DNA of 64,000 bases from CAYWTS01 sp964461265 (lineage in GTDB: Bacteria; Bacteroidota; Ignavibacteria; Tepidaquicellales; OLB5): contig CAYWTS010000007.1 of the NCBI GenBank assembly GCA_964461265.1, positions 20,802-84,801 on the forward strand, read 5' to 3'. Under the pieces are notes generated by a model. The model was given only the letters and a program-made list of their open reading frames with translations. It was not told the origin of the DNA and made no database searches. A program made the position numbers and the translations under genes. Below are positions 37,693 to 46,363 of this stretch, one piece after another (the first letter of the stretch is position 1; the number at the start of each line of letters is the position of its first letter).

Positions 37693-38106
37693 TTAAACTT
37701 TTTCTTTACGATGTTCATCAACCCACTTTTTTACATAGTTAACCGTAACATGTGTGGGTGTACCGGGTGTGAATAATTCACCTACACCCATAGAGGTTAA
37801 TTTTTCGATGTCTTTATCGGGAATAATTCCGCCTCCAAAAAGTAAAACATCATTTAAACCCTTAGACTTCATCAGCTCAAGTATACGCGGGAAAATTGTC
37901 ATGTGTGCTCCGCTAAGTATACTTATCCCAATAGCATCTACATCTTCCTGCAGAGCTGCTTCCACTATCATTTCAGGAGTTTGCCTTAAACCCGTATAGA
38001 TAACCTCAATTCCGGCATCCCGAAATGCCGCAGCAATTACTTTTGCACCCCTATCGTGGCCATCAAGGCCGGCTTTTGCTATTAAAATGCGTATTTTTCT
38101 TTCCAT
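37693..38106 (-). CDS. Stand-alone cobalamin-binding subunit of a methylmalonyl-CoA mutase-type enzyme
   Basis: A 137-residue protein equal to the B12-binding domain of acyl-CoA mutases. The cobalt-ligating histidine is H17 in KAGLDGHDRGAKV; also GISILSGAHMTIFP and LLFGGGIIPDKD, with a final TPGTPTH. In many bacteria and archaea the small subunit is a separate gene pairing with a large catalytic subunit encoded elsewhere; that partner is absent here. The mutase would isomerise methylmalonyl-CoA and succinyl-CoA (or a related pair). Its position inside the polysaccharide run is probably incidental. Confidence 0.93.
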   Translation of the reverse strand: MERKIRILIAKAGLDGHDRGAKVIAAAFRDAGIEVIYTGLRQTPEMIVEAALQEDVDAIGISILSGAHMTIFPRILELMKSKGLNDVLLFGGGIIPDKDIEKLTSMGVGELFTPGTPTHVTVNYVKKWVDEHRKEKV

Positions 38107-38118
38107 TTGATTAAAGAT

Positions 38119-39099
38119 TTAATTTTCAAGAACAATTTCACCAATTTTTTTGTGCGAAACTCTTTGATATATTAAAACTGAAATAATTCCTACTAAAACT
38201 GCAAACCATAATGTGGCAACGCGTGTAATAATAGTAGCAGCGATTGCTACATTCTCTGATATTGTTTTAGATAATTTAACAAGCAAAAAAGGCATACTTG
38301 CATCAGTTACACCAAGCCCGCCCGGTAACATAGTTACAGCACCTGCAATTGTTGCAAATCCGTATATAAATGTTGCTACAAAAATATTAATATGTGTTAA
38401 GTTTTCAATTCCAAAACTATGGATAATAATAAAAAATTCAAAACATTCGAAGAACCATGAAAATATACTTAAAACAACGGCATAAACCAGTGGTTTGAAC
38501 CGAACTAACTGATAAATAGAATCATACGCTGTATGTATTCTGTGTGAAAATTTACTGAAAAACTTAAAACTTTCAAAAAAGGAAATAACAAAATAAGAAA
38601 CCTTTTTCGAACTTATTACTAAAATAGTTAAGATAAAAAATACACCGACTATAAAAATCAAATATGCCCCTGTTTCAAAAATTACCGCACCAGCAATACT
38701 TAACATAATCAAAGATAAAAAATCTGTAATACGTTCAGCAATTACTATAGGAGCACTTTTACTCACAGGGGTAGAGTTTTGTTCTTTTAGAAGATAAGAT
38801 TTAAATACTTCACCAAGTTTGCCGGGTGTAACTGCCATAGTAAATGAAGAAAGGAAAATTAATAAATTCGTACGTCTTGAAGGCGCTACCCCCAGCAGCT
38901 TAGTATAATACTCCCACTTAAAATAACGGAAAATGTAATTACAGAAAGAAAGAACAAGTGCAATTGGAAAGACCCACCAGAAAAACATCCCAAATGCAGC
39001 AAGAAGTTCATCAAATTTTGCGTAAATGCTTAAAGCAAGATAAACCAATGCGCCAAAAACAATCGAATATATTATTTTTTTCTTATACTTCTGAAACAA
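38119..39099 (-). CDS. YbhN/lysylphosphatidylglycerol synthase transmembrane-like protein
   Basis: 326-residue polytopic protein with about eight hydrophobic segments. NYIFRYFKWEYYTKLLG, TPGKLGEVFKSYLL, PIVIAERITDF and LPGGLGVTDASMPFLL are family hallmarks of the UPF0104/LPG-synthase transmembrane domain. Members act as integral parts of lipid-modifying enzymes or as candidate lipid/polyprenyl flippases; which applies is not known. No soluble synthase domain is attached. It starts with TTG at 39099, one base after the maf stop (TAA-T-TTG). Confidence 0.88.
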   Translation of the reverse strand: MFQKYKKKIIYSIVFGALVYLALSIYAKFDELLAAFGMFFWWVFPIALVLSFCNYIFRYFKWEYYTKLLGVAPSRRTNLLIFLSSFTMAVTPGKLGEVFKSYLLKEQNSTPVSKSAPIVIAERITDFLSLIMLSIAGAVIFETGAYLIFIVGVFFILTILVISSKKVSYFVISFFESFKFFSKFSHRIHTAYDSIYQLVRFKPLVYAVVLSIFSWFFECFEFFIIIHSFGIENLTHINIFVATFIYGFATIAGAVTMLPGGLGVTDASMPFLLVKLSKTISENVAIAATIITRVATLWFAVLVGIISVLIYQRVSHKKIGEIVLEN

Positions 39100-39100
39100 A

Positions 39101-39703
39101 TTATGTCTTTCCTTTTAACTCCAGAAATTTCCTTAAACCCAGATATGTTCTCATAACCGGAAGCCCGACTACATTGAAATAATCACCGGTGATTTTCTCC
39201 ACGAAGGTTGATCCAAAGTCATCCTGTATGCCATATGCACCTGCTTTATCGAATGGTGAACCTGTGGCAACATAATAATTTATTTCATAACGTTTTAAAT
39301 GCCTGAACTTAACCTTTGTTACTTCATAATCTATAAAAATTTGTTTTGTGTATGTATTAACAATTGCTATACCTGTATAAACTGAATGAGTGTTACCGCT
39401 CAATATTGAAAGCATTTTCCTCGCTTCAGTTTTTGAAGACGGTTTACCTATGACCCTGCCATCAAATACAACTATGGTATCTGCTCCTATTATAATCCCA
39501 TTATTTCGCGTAGCCGATTCAAGTGCTTTATCGAGTGCAAGCTGCCGGACAAATTTACTATAGTTTGTTAAATGTGCAGGGATAACTTCTAAAACTTTGG
39601 AAGGTTTTACAGTAAAATATACATCAAAATTTTTCAGCAGCAGACGAAGAAGATACCTCCTTCGTGGAGACAATGATGCAAGTATCACTTTTGGTTTGTT
39701 CAA
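39101..39703 (-). CDS. maf: Maf-family nucleotide pyrophosphatase
   Basis: Hydrolyses non-canonical or modified nucleoside triphosphates to monophosphates (house-cleaning). Seen are LASLSPRRRYLLRLL at residues 8-22, GADTIVVFDGRVIGKP, HSVYTGIA, and GAYGIQDDFGSTFVEKITGDYFNVVGLP, which together cover the Maf active site. 200 residues, normal. It starts with TTG at 39703, one base after the TGA of the upstream membrane glycosyltransferase, and the next gene also follows by one base. Confidence 0.94.
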   Translation of the reverse strand: MNKPKVILASLSPRRRYLLRLLLKNFDVYFTVKPSKVLEVIPAHLTNYSKFVRQLALDKALESATRNNGIIIGADTIVVFDGRVIGKPSSKTEARKMLSILSGNTHSVYTGIAIVNTYTKQIFIDYEVTKVKFRHLKRYEINYYVATGSPFDKAGAYGIQDDFGSTFVEKITGDYFNVVGLPVMRTYLGLRKFLELKGKT

Positions 39704-39704
39704 A

Positions 39705-41285
39705 TCAGTTTTGTCCCTTGTTTAATTTGTAAAACGAAAAATTATCAATTCTTGTATTAAATATATAATTTCTTTTAATAAAATTATCAAATTCGCTGAA
39801 ATGATTTAAAATCAACCAGGAATCCTCAGGATAACCTGAAATATAGTATAAAGCATCATTATGTGCTATTAAAATAAGTTCAGGTAAATTAAGCTCAATT
39901 TCTTCCATGAATTCATTTCTGAATACCTCGTTATTACTTTTCCAGAACAGCGGATAATTGTAAATAAATCTGGAAGAGGAATGCCTGCCTGATAAATAAT
40001 AAACCAGAGGGTCAAATCCCCAAATATAAATCTTATCGGTCTGATATGTATTTGCTGTTACGTAATCTATCGCTTTAAAAGTATTAGAAATTAAAAATGC
40101 AGAATCGGTAGTAATTCCTTTATCAATGTATGCTTGATTCAGGCTTTTACTGCCTGTAACTACCTGAACCAAATCGTAATAATTGTTTTTATAGCTCTTA
40201 CCGGCAAAAATGATATACAGGCAGGAAAGTAATATTATAACCGGGTATGTAATTATATTTTTATAATTCTCTGTTATTATTCTGATCTTATTAAAAGATA
40301 CAGCAGAAATAATTATAAGAGGAGGAATTATTACAAGAAAATGGTATAAAAAGAATTTCCATTGAATAATAAGATTAATAATTGCTGAGAATAACCATAT
40401 GTAAAGTGCACCCTCGAAAAATCTAAGGTCATTTTTCGTAATCAGATATATTAACAGACCGACTGACATAATAATAAGGGGTGAATAAACCGAACCGAAG
40501 AACAACCTCAATAAATTTGCAAGAATAAAATCTAATGAACTTGTTTCAAATCCTATTCGGGCATACAAGGGAATCTGCACGAACATAACATCAGTCATGT
40601 AACCCAATGAACCGGAAACTGTATAAATTGCAAATGTAACAATTAAAATCAGGCACACACCGCAAGAATACTGTAGCATTCGTTTATATTTTGTTAAAGA
40701 GTTTCGTTTGTCAATATAAAATAAATATAAAATAAAGGGTAAAAATAATATAAAAGTATATTTATACAATAGCACTATACCAAATAACATCCCTGAAAAA
40801 AATACAAATGATTTAACTGTTTTATATTGAGAAAACAATAATAGTAGTATGCTTAGTGTAAAGGGAAGATTTAAAAATCCGTCAGCTTGCAATGTATGCC
40901 AATAATCATACCGGAAATATAAAAAAGGATATAAAAGTGTGAACATTACAGATAAAATGTTATTTCCGGTTAATCTACTTAAGATTAAAAAAATAAAAAT
41001 TGCAGTTATTGCTTGCCAGAGAATATCAAAAATCCTTATACTTAGCATTGATTTTCCGAAAAAAAGCTCTGCAAAAGCAAATGTATAATGTACACCGGGC
41101 GGTTTCAGATCAAAAACGTATTTATAATTGATTTTACCTTCTAGTAGCATTTTACCTGCATATGCATATATACCCTGATCCCGTCCGAAAGGATAAATCA
41201 ATGAAATACTGCCAATGACAAAGGTCACAAGCAGAATAATAACAATTATTAAAAGGAGTTTATTTCCCCCTGATTTACCTGGCAA
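39705..41285 (-). CDS. GT39/ArnT-like membrane glycosyltransferase (GT-C fold)
   Basis: 526 residues with about 11-12 hydrophobic segments. The first periplasmic loop contains GRDQGIYAYAGKMLLEGK (D36 as the GT-C acidic residue) and DLKPPGVHYTFA, typical of the PMT_2/GT39 family that uses polyprenyl-phosphate sugars. A soluble C-terminal tail of about 110 residues follows. It may use the lipid-linked sugar made by the Dpm1-like enzyme at 17789 to decorate a lipid or protein. It starts with TTG at 41285 after a 126-bp spacer from proS. Confidence 0.85.
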   Translation of the reverse strand: MPGKSGGNKLLLIIVIILLVTFVIGSISLIYPFGRDQGIYAYAGKMLLEGKINYKYVFDLKPPGVHYTFAFAELFFGKSMLSIRIFDILWQAITAIFIFLILSRLTGNNILSVMFTLLYPFLYFRYDYWHTLQADGFLNLPFTLSILLLLFSQYKTVKSFVFFSGMLFGIVLLYKYTFILFLPFILYLFYIDKRNSLTKYKRMLQYSCGVCLILIVTFAIYTVSGSLGYMTDVMFVQIPLYARIGFETSSLDFILANLLRLFFGSVYSPLIIMSVGLLIYLITKNDLRFFEGALYIWLFSAIINLIIQWKFFLYHFLVIIPPLIIISAVSFNKIRIITENYKNIITYPVIILLSCLYIIFAGKSYKNNYYDLVQVVTGSKSLNQAYIDKGITTDSAFLISNTFKAIDYVTANTYQTDKIYIWGFDPLVYYLSGRHSSSRFIYNYPLFWKSNNEVFRNEFMEEIELNLPELILIAHNDALYYISGYPEDSWLILNHFSEFDNFIKRNYIFNTRIDNFSFYKLNKGQN

Positions 41286-41411
41286 ATTATTAATGGTGAA
41301 AATTCAATAATTCCGGATATTTACTAAAAAAAAGTGTAGTAATTTGTAGCTGATTTATTCGATAGAAGCTATATAATATTTGAGGTAATCATTTAAACAA
41401 ATCTATTGATT

Positions 41412-43127
41412 TTATAACAAATTTGAAACTCTATTTTTTAAATCCTCTATAGGTATAGTAAATCTTTCCCCTGAACGTCTGATTTTAACTTCTATTACAT
41501 TATTTTTTATATTTTTTTCACTTATTATCAAATGAAGGGGTATTCCTATCAGGTCGGCATCTTTAAATTTAAAACCCGGCGTTAATCCTTCCCTGTCATC
41601 AAATAGAATTTCGAAATCGTAATTCTTTAAATCCTTATATATTGTTTCAGCATGTTTCTTAACTTCAGTATTTTCGGAATTAATACATATCATGTGAATC
41701 TGAAAAGGGGATATTTCTCCGCCCCAAATGATACCATTCTCATCATGGTTTTGTTCAATATATGCTGCAGCAATTCTTTCGATACCTATGCCATAGCTCC
41801 CCATAATAATCAGCTGCTCTTTACCGTTCTGGTCAAGATATTTTGCGTTAAGTGATTCAGCGTATTTTGTTCCAAGCTTGAATATATGACCAAGCTCTAT
41901 AGCTTTTGTAATCCTTATCCTCGATTTTCTGTCGAGGGTATATTCACCTTCCTTCACCAGACGCAGATCTTTGTATTCGATGTTCGGTACATCCCTTAGG
42001 AAATCGATATTTTTAACATGGTAATCATTTTCATTGGCTCCGCTTATAAGTTCGTCGGCATCTTTCAATCTTAAATCTGCAGCCATTCTGACTCTAGGGT
42101 CTTTAAAACCGATTGGTCCGATGGAACCTGCATCCGCTCCCGCTATTTCCATTAGCTCATCCGGATGTGCAGGACGAATGCCCTGCCCATATAGTGCTGC
42201 TAATTTAGACTCGTTCACTTCATCATCACCACATACAAATATTAATAAATATTCATCTTTATTATTATTACCCCCAGGTATAACATAAACACGGGATTTT
42301 GCAAGGTGTGATTTATCATTAGAGCCCAGAAAATCCGCTAACTCATCAATAGTCTTAATATTTGGAGTTGAAAATCTTTCATACGGTTTATTGCTGTCTT
42401 TTCTTTTAACCGGTTCTGCATAAGTAACAGCCACTTCAAGATTTGAAGCATAGCTGTTATCATCACTCAGTACAACACTGTCTTCTCCGGCAGGTGTCTC
42501 AATCATAAATTCCTCCGACTCACTACCACCCATTGCGCCGCTGAATGCCGACACAGTAAAGAAGTTCAGTCCGCATCTTTTAAATATATTACGATATGCT
42601 ATATCGTGCAATTTATATGATTTATCCAAACCTTCCCATGTGGCATCGAATGAGTAAGAATCCTTCATCGTAAATTGCCTTACCCGTAAAACACCGCCCC
42701 TGGGTCTTGGTTCATTTCTGAATTTGGTCTGTATCTGGTACCAGATTTTGGGGAAATCTTTATAGGAAACAAGATTTGGTTTTGCTATAGAGGTAAAGAC
42801 CTCCTCGTGTGTAGGGGCAAGCACTAACTCGCGATTTTTAATTCGGAAAATATCATCACCGTAATCTTCAAGCCTTCCTGTTTGATGCCATAATTCATTT
42901 GGCGATAATGCAGGGAGAAAAAATTCGTTTCCTCCTATTGCATTCATTTCTTCCCTTACAATTTGTTCGATCTTTCTAAAAATCCTCAAACCCAACGGTA
43001 AGTAAGAATAAACCCCGGCAGTAAGCTGTTTTATCATCCCAGACCGTATCATAAGAATATGTGACGGAATTACGGCATCCGAAGGAACTTCTTTTAAAGT
43101 AGGAATAAAAAATTTACTAAACCTCAT
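41412..43127 (-). CDS. proS: Prolyl-tRNA synthetase (bacterial type)
   Basis: Class II synthetase charging tRNA-Pro. Seen are SHILMIRSGMIKQLTAGVYS (motif 1 region), LAPTHEEVFT, FRNEPRPRGGVLRVRQF (motif 2), the INS editing domain (about 215-390, with LRLKDADELISGANENDY), GSYGIGIERIAAA (motif 3), and the anticodon-binding domain. 571 residues, bacterial-type length. The ATG at 43127 is preceded by a good promoter match about 40 bp upstream. It is the likely first gene of the long minus-strand series. Confidence 0.97.
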   Translation of the reverse strand: MRFSKFFIPTLKEVPSDAVIPSHILMIRSGMIKQLTAGVYSYLPLGLRIFRKIEQIVREEMNAIGGNEFFLPALSPNELWHQTGRLEDYGDDIFRIKNRELVLAPTHEEVFTSIAKPNLVSYKDFPKIWYQIQTKFRNEPRPRGGVLRVRQFTMKDSYSFDATWEGLDKSYKLHDIAYRNIFKRCGLNFFTVSAFSGAMGGSESEEFMIETPAGEDSVVLSDDNSYASNLEVAVTYAEPVKRKDSNKPYERFSTPNIKTIDELADFLGSNDKSHLAKSRVYVIPGGNNNKDEYLLIFVCGDDEVNESKLAALYGQGIRPAHPDELMEIAGADAGSIGPIGFKDPRVRMAADLRLKDADELISGANENDYHVKNIDFLRDVPNIEYKDLRLVKEGEYTLDRKSRIRITKAIELGHIFKLGTKYAESLNAKYLDQNGKEQLIIMGSYGIGIERIAAAYIEQNHDENGIIWGGEISPFQIHMICINSENTEVKKHAETIYKDLKNYDFEILFDDREGLTPGFKFKDADLIGIPLHLIISEKNIKNNVIEVKIRRSGERFTIPIEDLKNRVSNLL

Positions 43128-43165
43128 ATTTTACCATATCTGTAAATATACTTGTGAAAAACAAG

Positions 43166-43196
43166 CAAATATACCTTTATTTAGAAACCTTTTCAA
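43166..43196 (-). promoter_or_regulatory. Candidate promoter for proS
   Basis: On the minus strand, TTG (43196-43194), a 20-bp spacer and TATATTTG (43173-43166), the same arrangement as before rho. The -7 element ends 39 bp before the proS ATG, giving a leader of roughly 30 nt. Confidence 0.5.
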
Positions 43197-43401
43197 TGAA
43201 TAACTCTAAAAATCATAGATTAATAAAAAATACCTACGTAAAATAGACTAGCTATTGAACTTAATTAGCTATGAAATATGGTAGAAGATTAAAGAAAAAT
43301 TTTTTTATACCATATGTAGGGTATTGAAAAGCTAACTGTTATACAGTATAATCGTAGTAGATATAGTTAACTGAATTCTTAAATATTAATTTTTTACAGC
43401 T

Positions 43402-43797
43402 ATGAAAACATTCAATTTCACACTTTTATTACTTTTTACTTTCATTATAGCACTTCTAGCGAATACACATATTTTTGCACAGAAAAACGTTATAATGGCG
43501 TCGAATATTTCACCATTTACATGGGAAGTTCCTGCGGAATTTAAAGTGTATCAAAATTTCCCAAATCCATGCTATAAATCAACTACAATAAAATTCGATA
43601 TTGCTTCACAGTCCGACGCAAAACTCACAATTTATGATTTCTATGATAATGAGGTCAAATGTTTTATTTACAATAATATAAAACCAGGAACATACCAAAT
43701 TATTATTGATGCTTCTGGTTTTTCTAATGGTGAGTATAGGTATGTATTTACTTCGGGTGAATATACACAAAGTTATCAAATGACAGTATTAAAATAG
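43402..43797 (+). CDS. Small secreted protein with T9SS type A sorting domain
   Basis: 131 residues made of little more than a signal peptide (about 1-26, ending ANTHIFAQ) and a type A C-terminal sorting domain: FKVYQNFPNPCYKSTTIKFDI, then LTIYDFYDNEV, KPGTYQIIIDAS and a final YQMTVLK. Such domains direct cargo through the type 9 secretion system. No separate passenger domain is present, so it is a minimal cargo or the remains of a larger one. The usual PNPFNP motif reads PNPCYK, with a Cys. ATG at 43402. A strong terminator follows at 43820. Confidence 0.85.
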   Translation: MKTFNFTLLLLFTFIIALLANTHIFAQKNVIMASNISPFTWEVPAEFKVYQNFPNPCYKSTTIKFDIASQSDAKLTIYDFYDNEVKCFIYNNIKPGTYQIIIDASGFSNGEYRYVFTSGEYTQSYQMTVLK

Positions 43798-43819
43798 CTA
43801 AGAATATTTTTATTCAAAG

Positions 43820-43861
43820 AGTGAGTCTGTAATATATAATATTTATAGACTCACTTTTTTT
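43820..43861 (+). terminator. Rho-independent terminator
   Basis: Perfect 9-bp stem AGTGAGTCT (43820-43828) / AGACTCACT (43847-43855) with an 18-nt AT-rich loop, followed by a run of T. It ends the transcript of the T9SS mini-cargo gene. Confidence 0.9.
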
Positions 43862-44045
43862 ATTACGTTTCTTTTTGTGTGTATATTACAAAGCACCACT
43901 TTTATCAAAAAAAAATATTCACTGTATATTAAAATAACTTCTGAAAAACCATTCGCAAACCTTATTTCCACTACCGTTTCATACCAGAGAAAATGTTACT
44001 TCAAATAGTTCTAGATCACTTTATTGTTAACTGATATTCCCCTCC

Positions 44046-44076
44046 TTTATAAAAATAATAAAATTTGCTAATTTTG
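44046..44076 (+). promoter_or_regulatory. Candidate promoter for nuoCDEF
   Basis: TTTA (44046-44049), a 19-bp spacer and TAATTTTG (44069-44076), fitting TAnnTTTG. The -7 element ends only 8 bp before the nuoC ATG at 44085, so transcription from here would start at or next to the start codon (a leaderless mRNA). Confidence 0.4.
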
Positions 44077-44084
44077 CAAATAAT

Positions 44085-44570
44085 ATGAATGAAATTGTTT
44101 CTAAACTCAGGGAAAGATTAAGTGTAACAAACGGTTATAATTTCGTAACGCATTCAGAAATCCAAGAATACCCTTCGATAGAAATTCCCAAAGAAAGACT
44201 GCTTGAAATCTCAAAAATCCTTAAGGAGGAACTTGGTTTTATTCTGCTTATTGATATAGTTGGTGTTGACCGCTTCACAAAAGATTACAGGTTTGAATGT
44301 ATTTACAATCTATGGAATGAAACTGAAAAGCAAAGACTTTTTATCAGGGTAAAACTTGACTCTGCAAAACCAGAAGTGGAATCAGTAACCCCTCTCTGGC
44401 CGGGTGCAAACTGGATGGAAAGAGAAGCTTTTGATATGTTCGGAATAAATTTTCTTAACCATCCCGATTTGCGAAGAATTTACATGATACAAGATTATAA
44501 ATATTATCCTTTAAGAAAAGATTATCCTTTAATGGGAATTCCGGGAGCCTCGGAACTGCCAAAGAAATAA
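44085..44570 (+). CDS. nuoC: NADH-quinone oxidoreductase subunit C
   Basis: Hydrophilic 30-kDa-type subunit of respiratory complex I, part of the connecting module. Typical are LLIDIVGVDRFTKDYRFE, VESVTPLWPGANWMEREAFDMFGI and NHPDLRRIYM with the RKDYPLMG tail. 161 residues. It is not fused to NuoD. The ATG at 44085 is the first in frame. Its stop overlaps the nuoD ATG (TAATG). No nuoA or nuoB lies upstream, which is unusual. Confidence 0.96.
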   Translation: MNEIVSKLRERLSVTNGYNFVTHSEIQEYPSIEIPKERLLEISKILKEELGFILLIDIVGVDRFTKDYRFECIYNLWNETEKQRLFIRVKLDSAKPEVESVTPLWPGANWMEREAFDMFGINFLNHPDLRRIYMIQDYKYYPLRKDYPLMGIPGASELPKK

Positions 44571-45853
44571 TGGACAAAAACATAATAGATACTATATTAG
44601 AAGTGAATAAAACTCATGGCAGGTTTAATGAGATACTCAAAGCACTTGAAACTGAGGACGTAAGAGCTTATTTCGATGAAGCATTAGACAACCAGTTAGT
44701 GCTTAATATGGGTCCGTCACATCCTGCTACACACGGAGTGCTCAGAGTTGTGATAAGCCTTGACGGTGAAATGGTTGTAAAAGCTGTCCCAGATATAGGC
44801 TACCTGCACAGGGGTTATGAAAAGCTTGCAGAAAACATGACATTTCATGAATTCATTCCCCACACCGACAGGCTCGATTATCTTTCTACGGTTGCTAATA
44901 ACGTCGGATATATCCTGGCAGTGGAAAAACTCTTAGAAATAGAAACTACTCCTCGGACAAAATATATCAGAACAATCTGCTGCGAGCTTGCAAGAATTTC
45001 TTCCCATCTTGTTTGGATGGGAAGTATGGCAATGGATGTTGGAGCATTAACAGTTTTTTTATGGACATTCAGAGAAAGGGAAAAAATACTTGATATACTC
45101 GATTTAATTACAGGAGCCAGGTTTACTACAAGTTTCACGCGTATCGGAAGCGTATGGAAAGATATCGATGACGAAGTAATTAAACGTACCAGGATTTTTC
45201 TGGAAGAATTTCCCGCTAACTTAAAAGAAAGCCAGGACCTCATAGAACGAAACCGGATCTTTATTAACCGCTGTGAAGGTGTCGGGTATATATCAAGAGA
45301 AGACGCACTTGCCATTGGACTTACAGGTCCGAACCTTCGGGCTTGCGGAGTTGCAAGAGATTTACGAAAAGATGAACCCTATCTTATATACCCAGAACTC
45401 GATTTCGATGTTCCAACACTTCCTGAAGGTGACAGCCTTGCAAGGTATTACGTTCGTATCCGTGAATTCTACGAGTCGGTAAAAATATTAAATCAATGCC
45501 TAGATAAGCTCCCCGATGGTCCTATTGATGCTCACGATACCCGTAATGTATTACCTAAGAAAGAAAAGATATATACTAAAATGGAAGAGTTAATAGACGA
45601 TTTTATGCTTGTTAACTTTGGTAATATCCCTGAAAAAGGCGCTGAATCTTATTTTGGATTCGAATCTTCCAAGGGCGAACTTGGTTTTTACTTTATAAGC
45701 AACGGTACAGGTTATCCCTACAGATTAAAAATACGTTCCCCTTCATTTGTTAATTTGCAGTCACTGCCCATTTTAACCAAAGGATGCCTGATATCGGATG
45801 TTGTTGCTATTATCGGCAGCATAGATCCGGTTATGGGTGAGGCAGATAAATAA
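44570..45853 (+). CDS. nuoD: NADH-quinone oxidoreductase subunit D
   Basis: 49-kDa subunit of complex I, forming part of the quinone site. Visible are NMGPSHPATHGVLRVVISLD with the quinone-site His, GYLHRGYEKLAE, HTDRLDYLSTVANNVGY, GARFTTSFTRIGS and DVVAIIGSIDPVMGEADK at the C-terminus. 427 residues. Translation is coupled to nuoC by a one-base overlap. A frame antisense to its first half is a shadow. Confidence 0.97.
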   Translation: MDKNIIDTILEVNKTHGRFNEILKALETEDVRAYFDEALDNQLVLNMGPSHPATHGVLRVVISLDGEMVVKAVPDIGYLHRGYEKLAENMTFHEFIPHTDRLDYLSTVANNVGYILAVEKLLEIETTPRTKYIRTICCELARISSHLVWMGSMAMDVGALTVFLWTFREREKILDILDLITGARFTTSFTRIGSVWKDIDDEVIKRTRIFLEEFPANLKESQDLIERNRIFINRCEGVGYISREDALAIGLTGPNLRACGVARDLRKDEPYLIYPELDFDVPTLPEGDSLARYYVRIREFYESVKILNQCLDKLPDGPIDAHDTRNVLPKKEKIYTKMEELIDDFMLVNFGNIPEKGAESYFGFESSKGELGFYFISNGTGYPYRLKIRSPSFVNLQSLPILTKGCLISDVVAIIGSIDPVMGEADK

Positions 45854-45872
45854 ATCTATGTTCACTTAATTG

Positions 45873-46352
45873 ATGGAAATAAAGTTTACAGAAGAAAATC
45901 TAAGGAAAATTGACGAAATTAAGTCACATTATCCTACTGCTGATTCAGCATTACTGCCTGTATTATGGCTTGCACAGGAACAGTTCGGATGGATTTCTCT
46001 TGAAGTGATGCAATACATAGGTGACCTGCTTAATATTCCCTATGAGCGTGTTTATGGTGTAGTGAGCTTTTATACGATGTTCAACAAAAAACCTGTCGGT
46101 AAATATCACCTGCAGGTCTGCACCAATGTTTCATGCATGCTGCGTGGCGCTTATGAAATACTGGAGCATATTTGTAAAAAGTTAAACATCTTAGTAGGTG
46201 AAACAACACCTGATAAAAAATTTACAGTTACCGAAGCCGAATGTCTCGGCAGCTGCGGAACGGCACCGATGCTCCAGCTCAATAATTACTTTAAAGAAAA
46301 CCTGACCAAAGATAACATCGACAAATTACTTGAAGAACTTCATAAAAGCTAA
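45873..46352 (+). CDS. nuoE: NADH-quinone oxidoreductase subunit E
   Basis: 24-kDa subunit carrying the N1a [2Fe-2S] cluster in the NADH-input module. The cluster ligands are C83 and C88 (CTNVSC) and C124 and C128 (CLGSC). The N-terminal helical part holds LPVLWLAQEQFGWIS. I use ATG at 45873; an adjacent TTG at 45870 would add one Met. 159 residues. It lies 19 bp after nuoD. Confidence 0.96.
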   Translation: MEIKFTEENLRKIDEIKSHYPTADSALLPVLWLAQEQFGWISLEVMQYIGDLLNIPYERVYGVVSFYTMFNKKPVGKYHLQVCTNVSCMLRGAYEILEHICKKLNILVGETTPDKKFTVTEAECLGSCGTAPMLQLNNYFKENLTKDNIDKLLEELHKS

Positions 46353-46363
46353 AAAATATTTCG

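Noticed and set aside
20000..43000. CRISPR array or phage-like repeats in the AT-rich region
   Set aside because: No evenly spaced direct repeats, cas genes, integrases or phage structural genes were seen.
44878..45315. 145-codon ORF antisense to nuoD
   Set aside because: It lies wholly inside a strongly conserved gene, with no family motif and low-complexity Ser/Ile composition typical of reverse-frame shadows.
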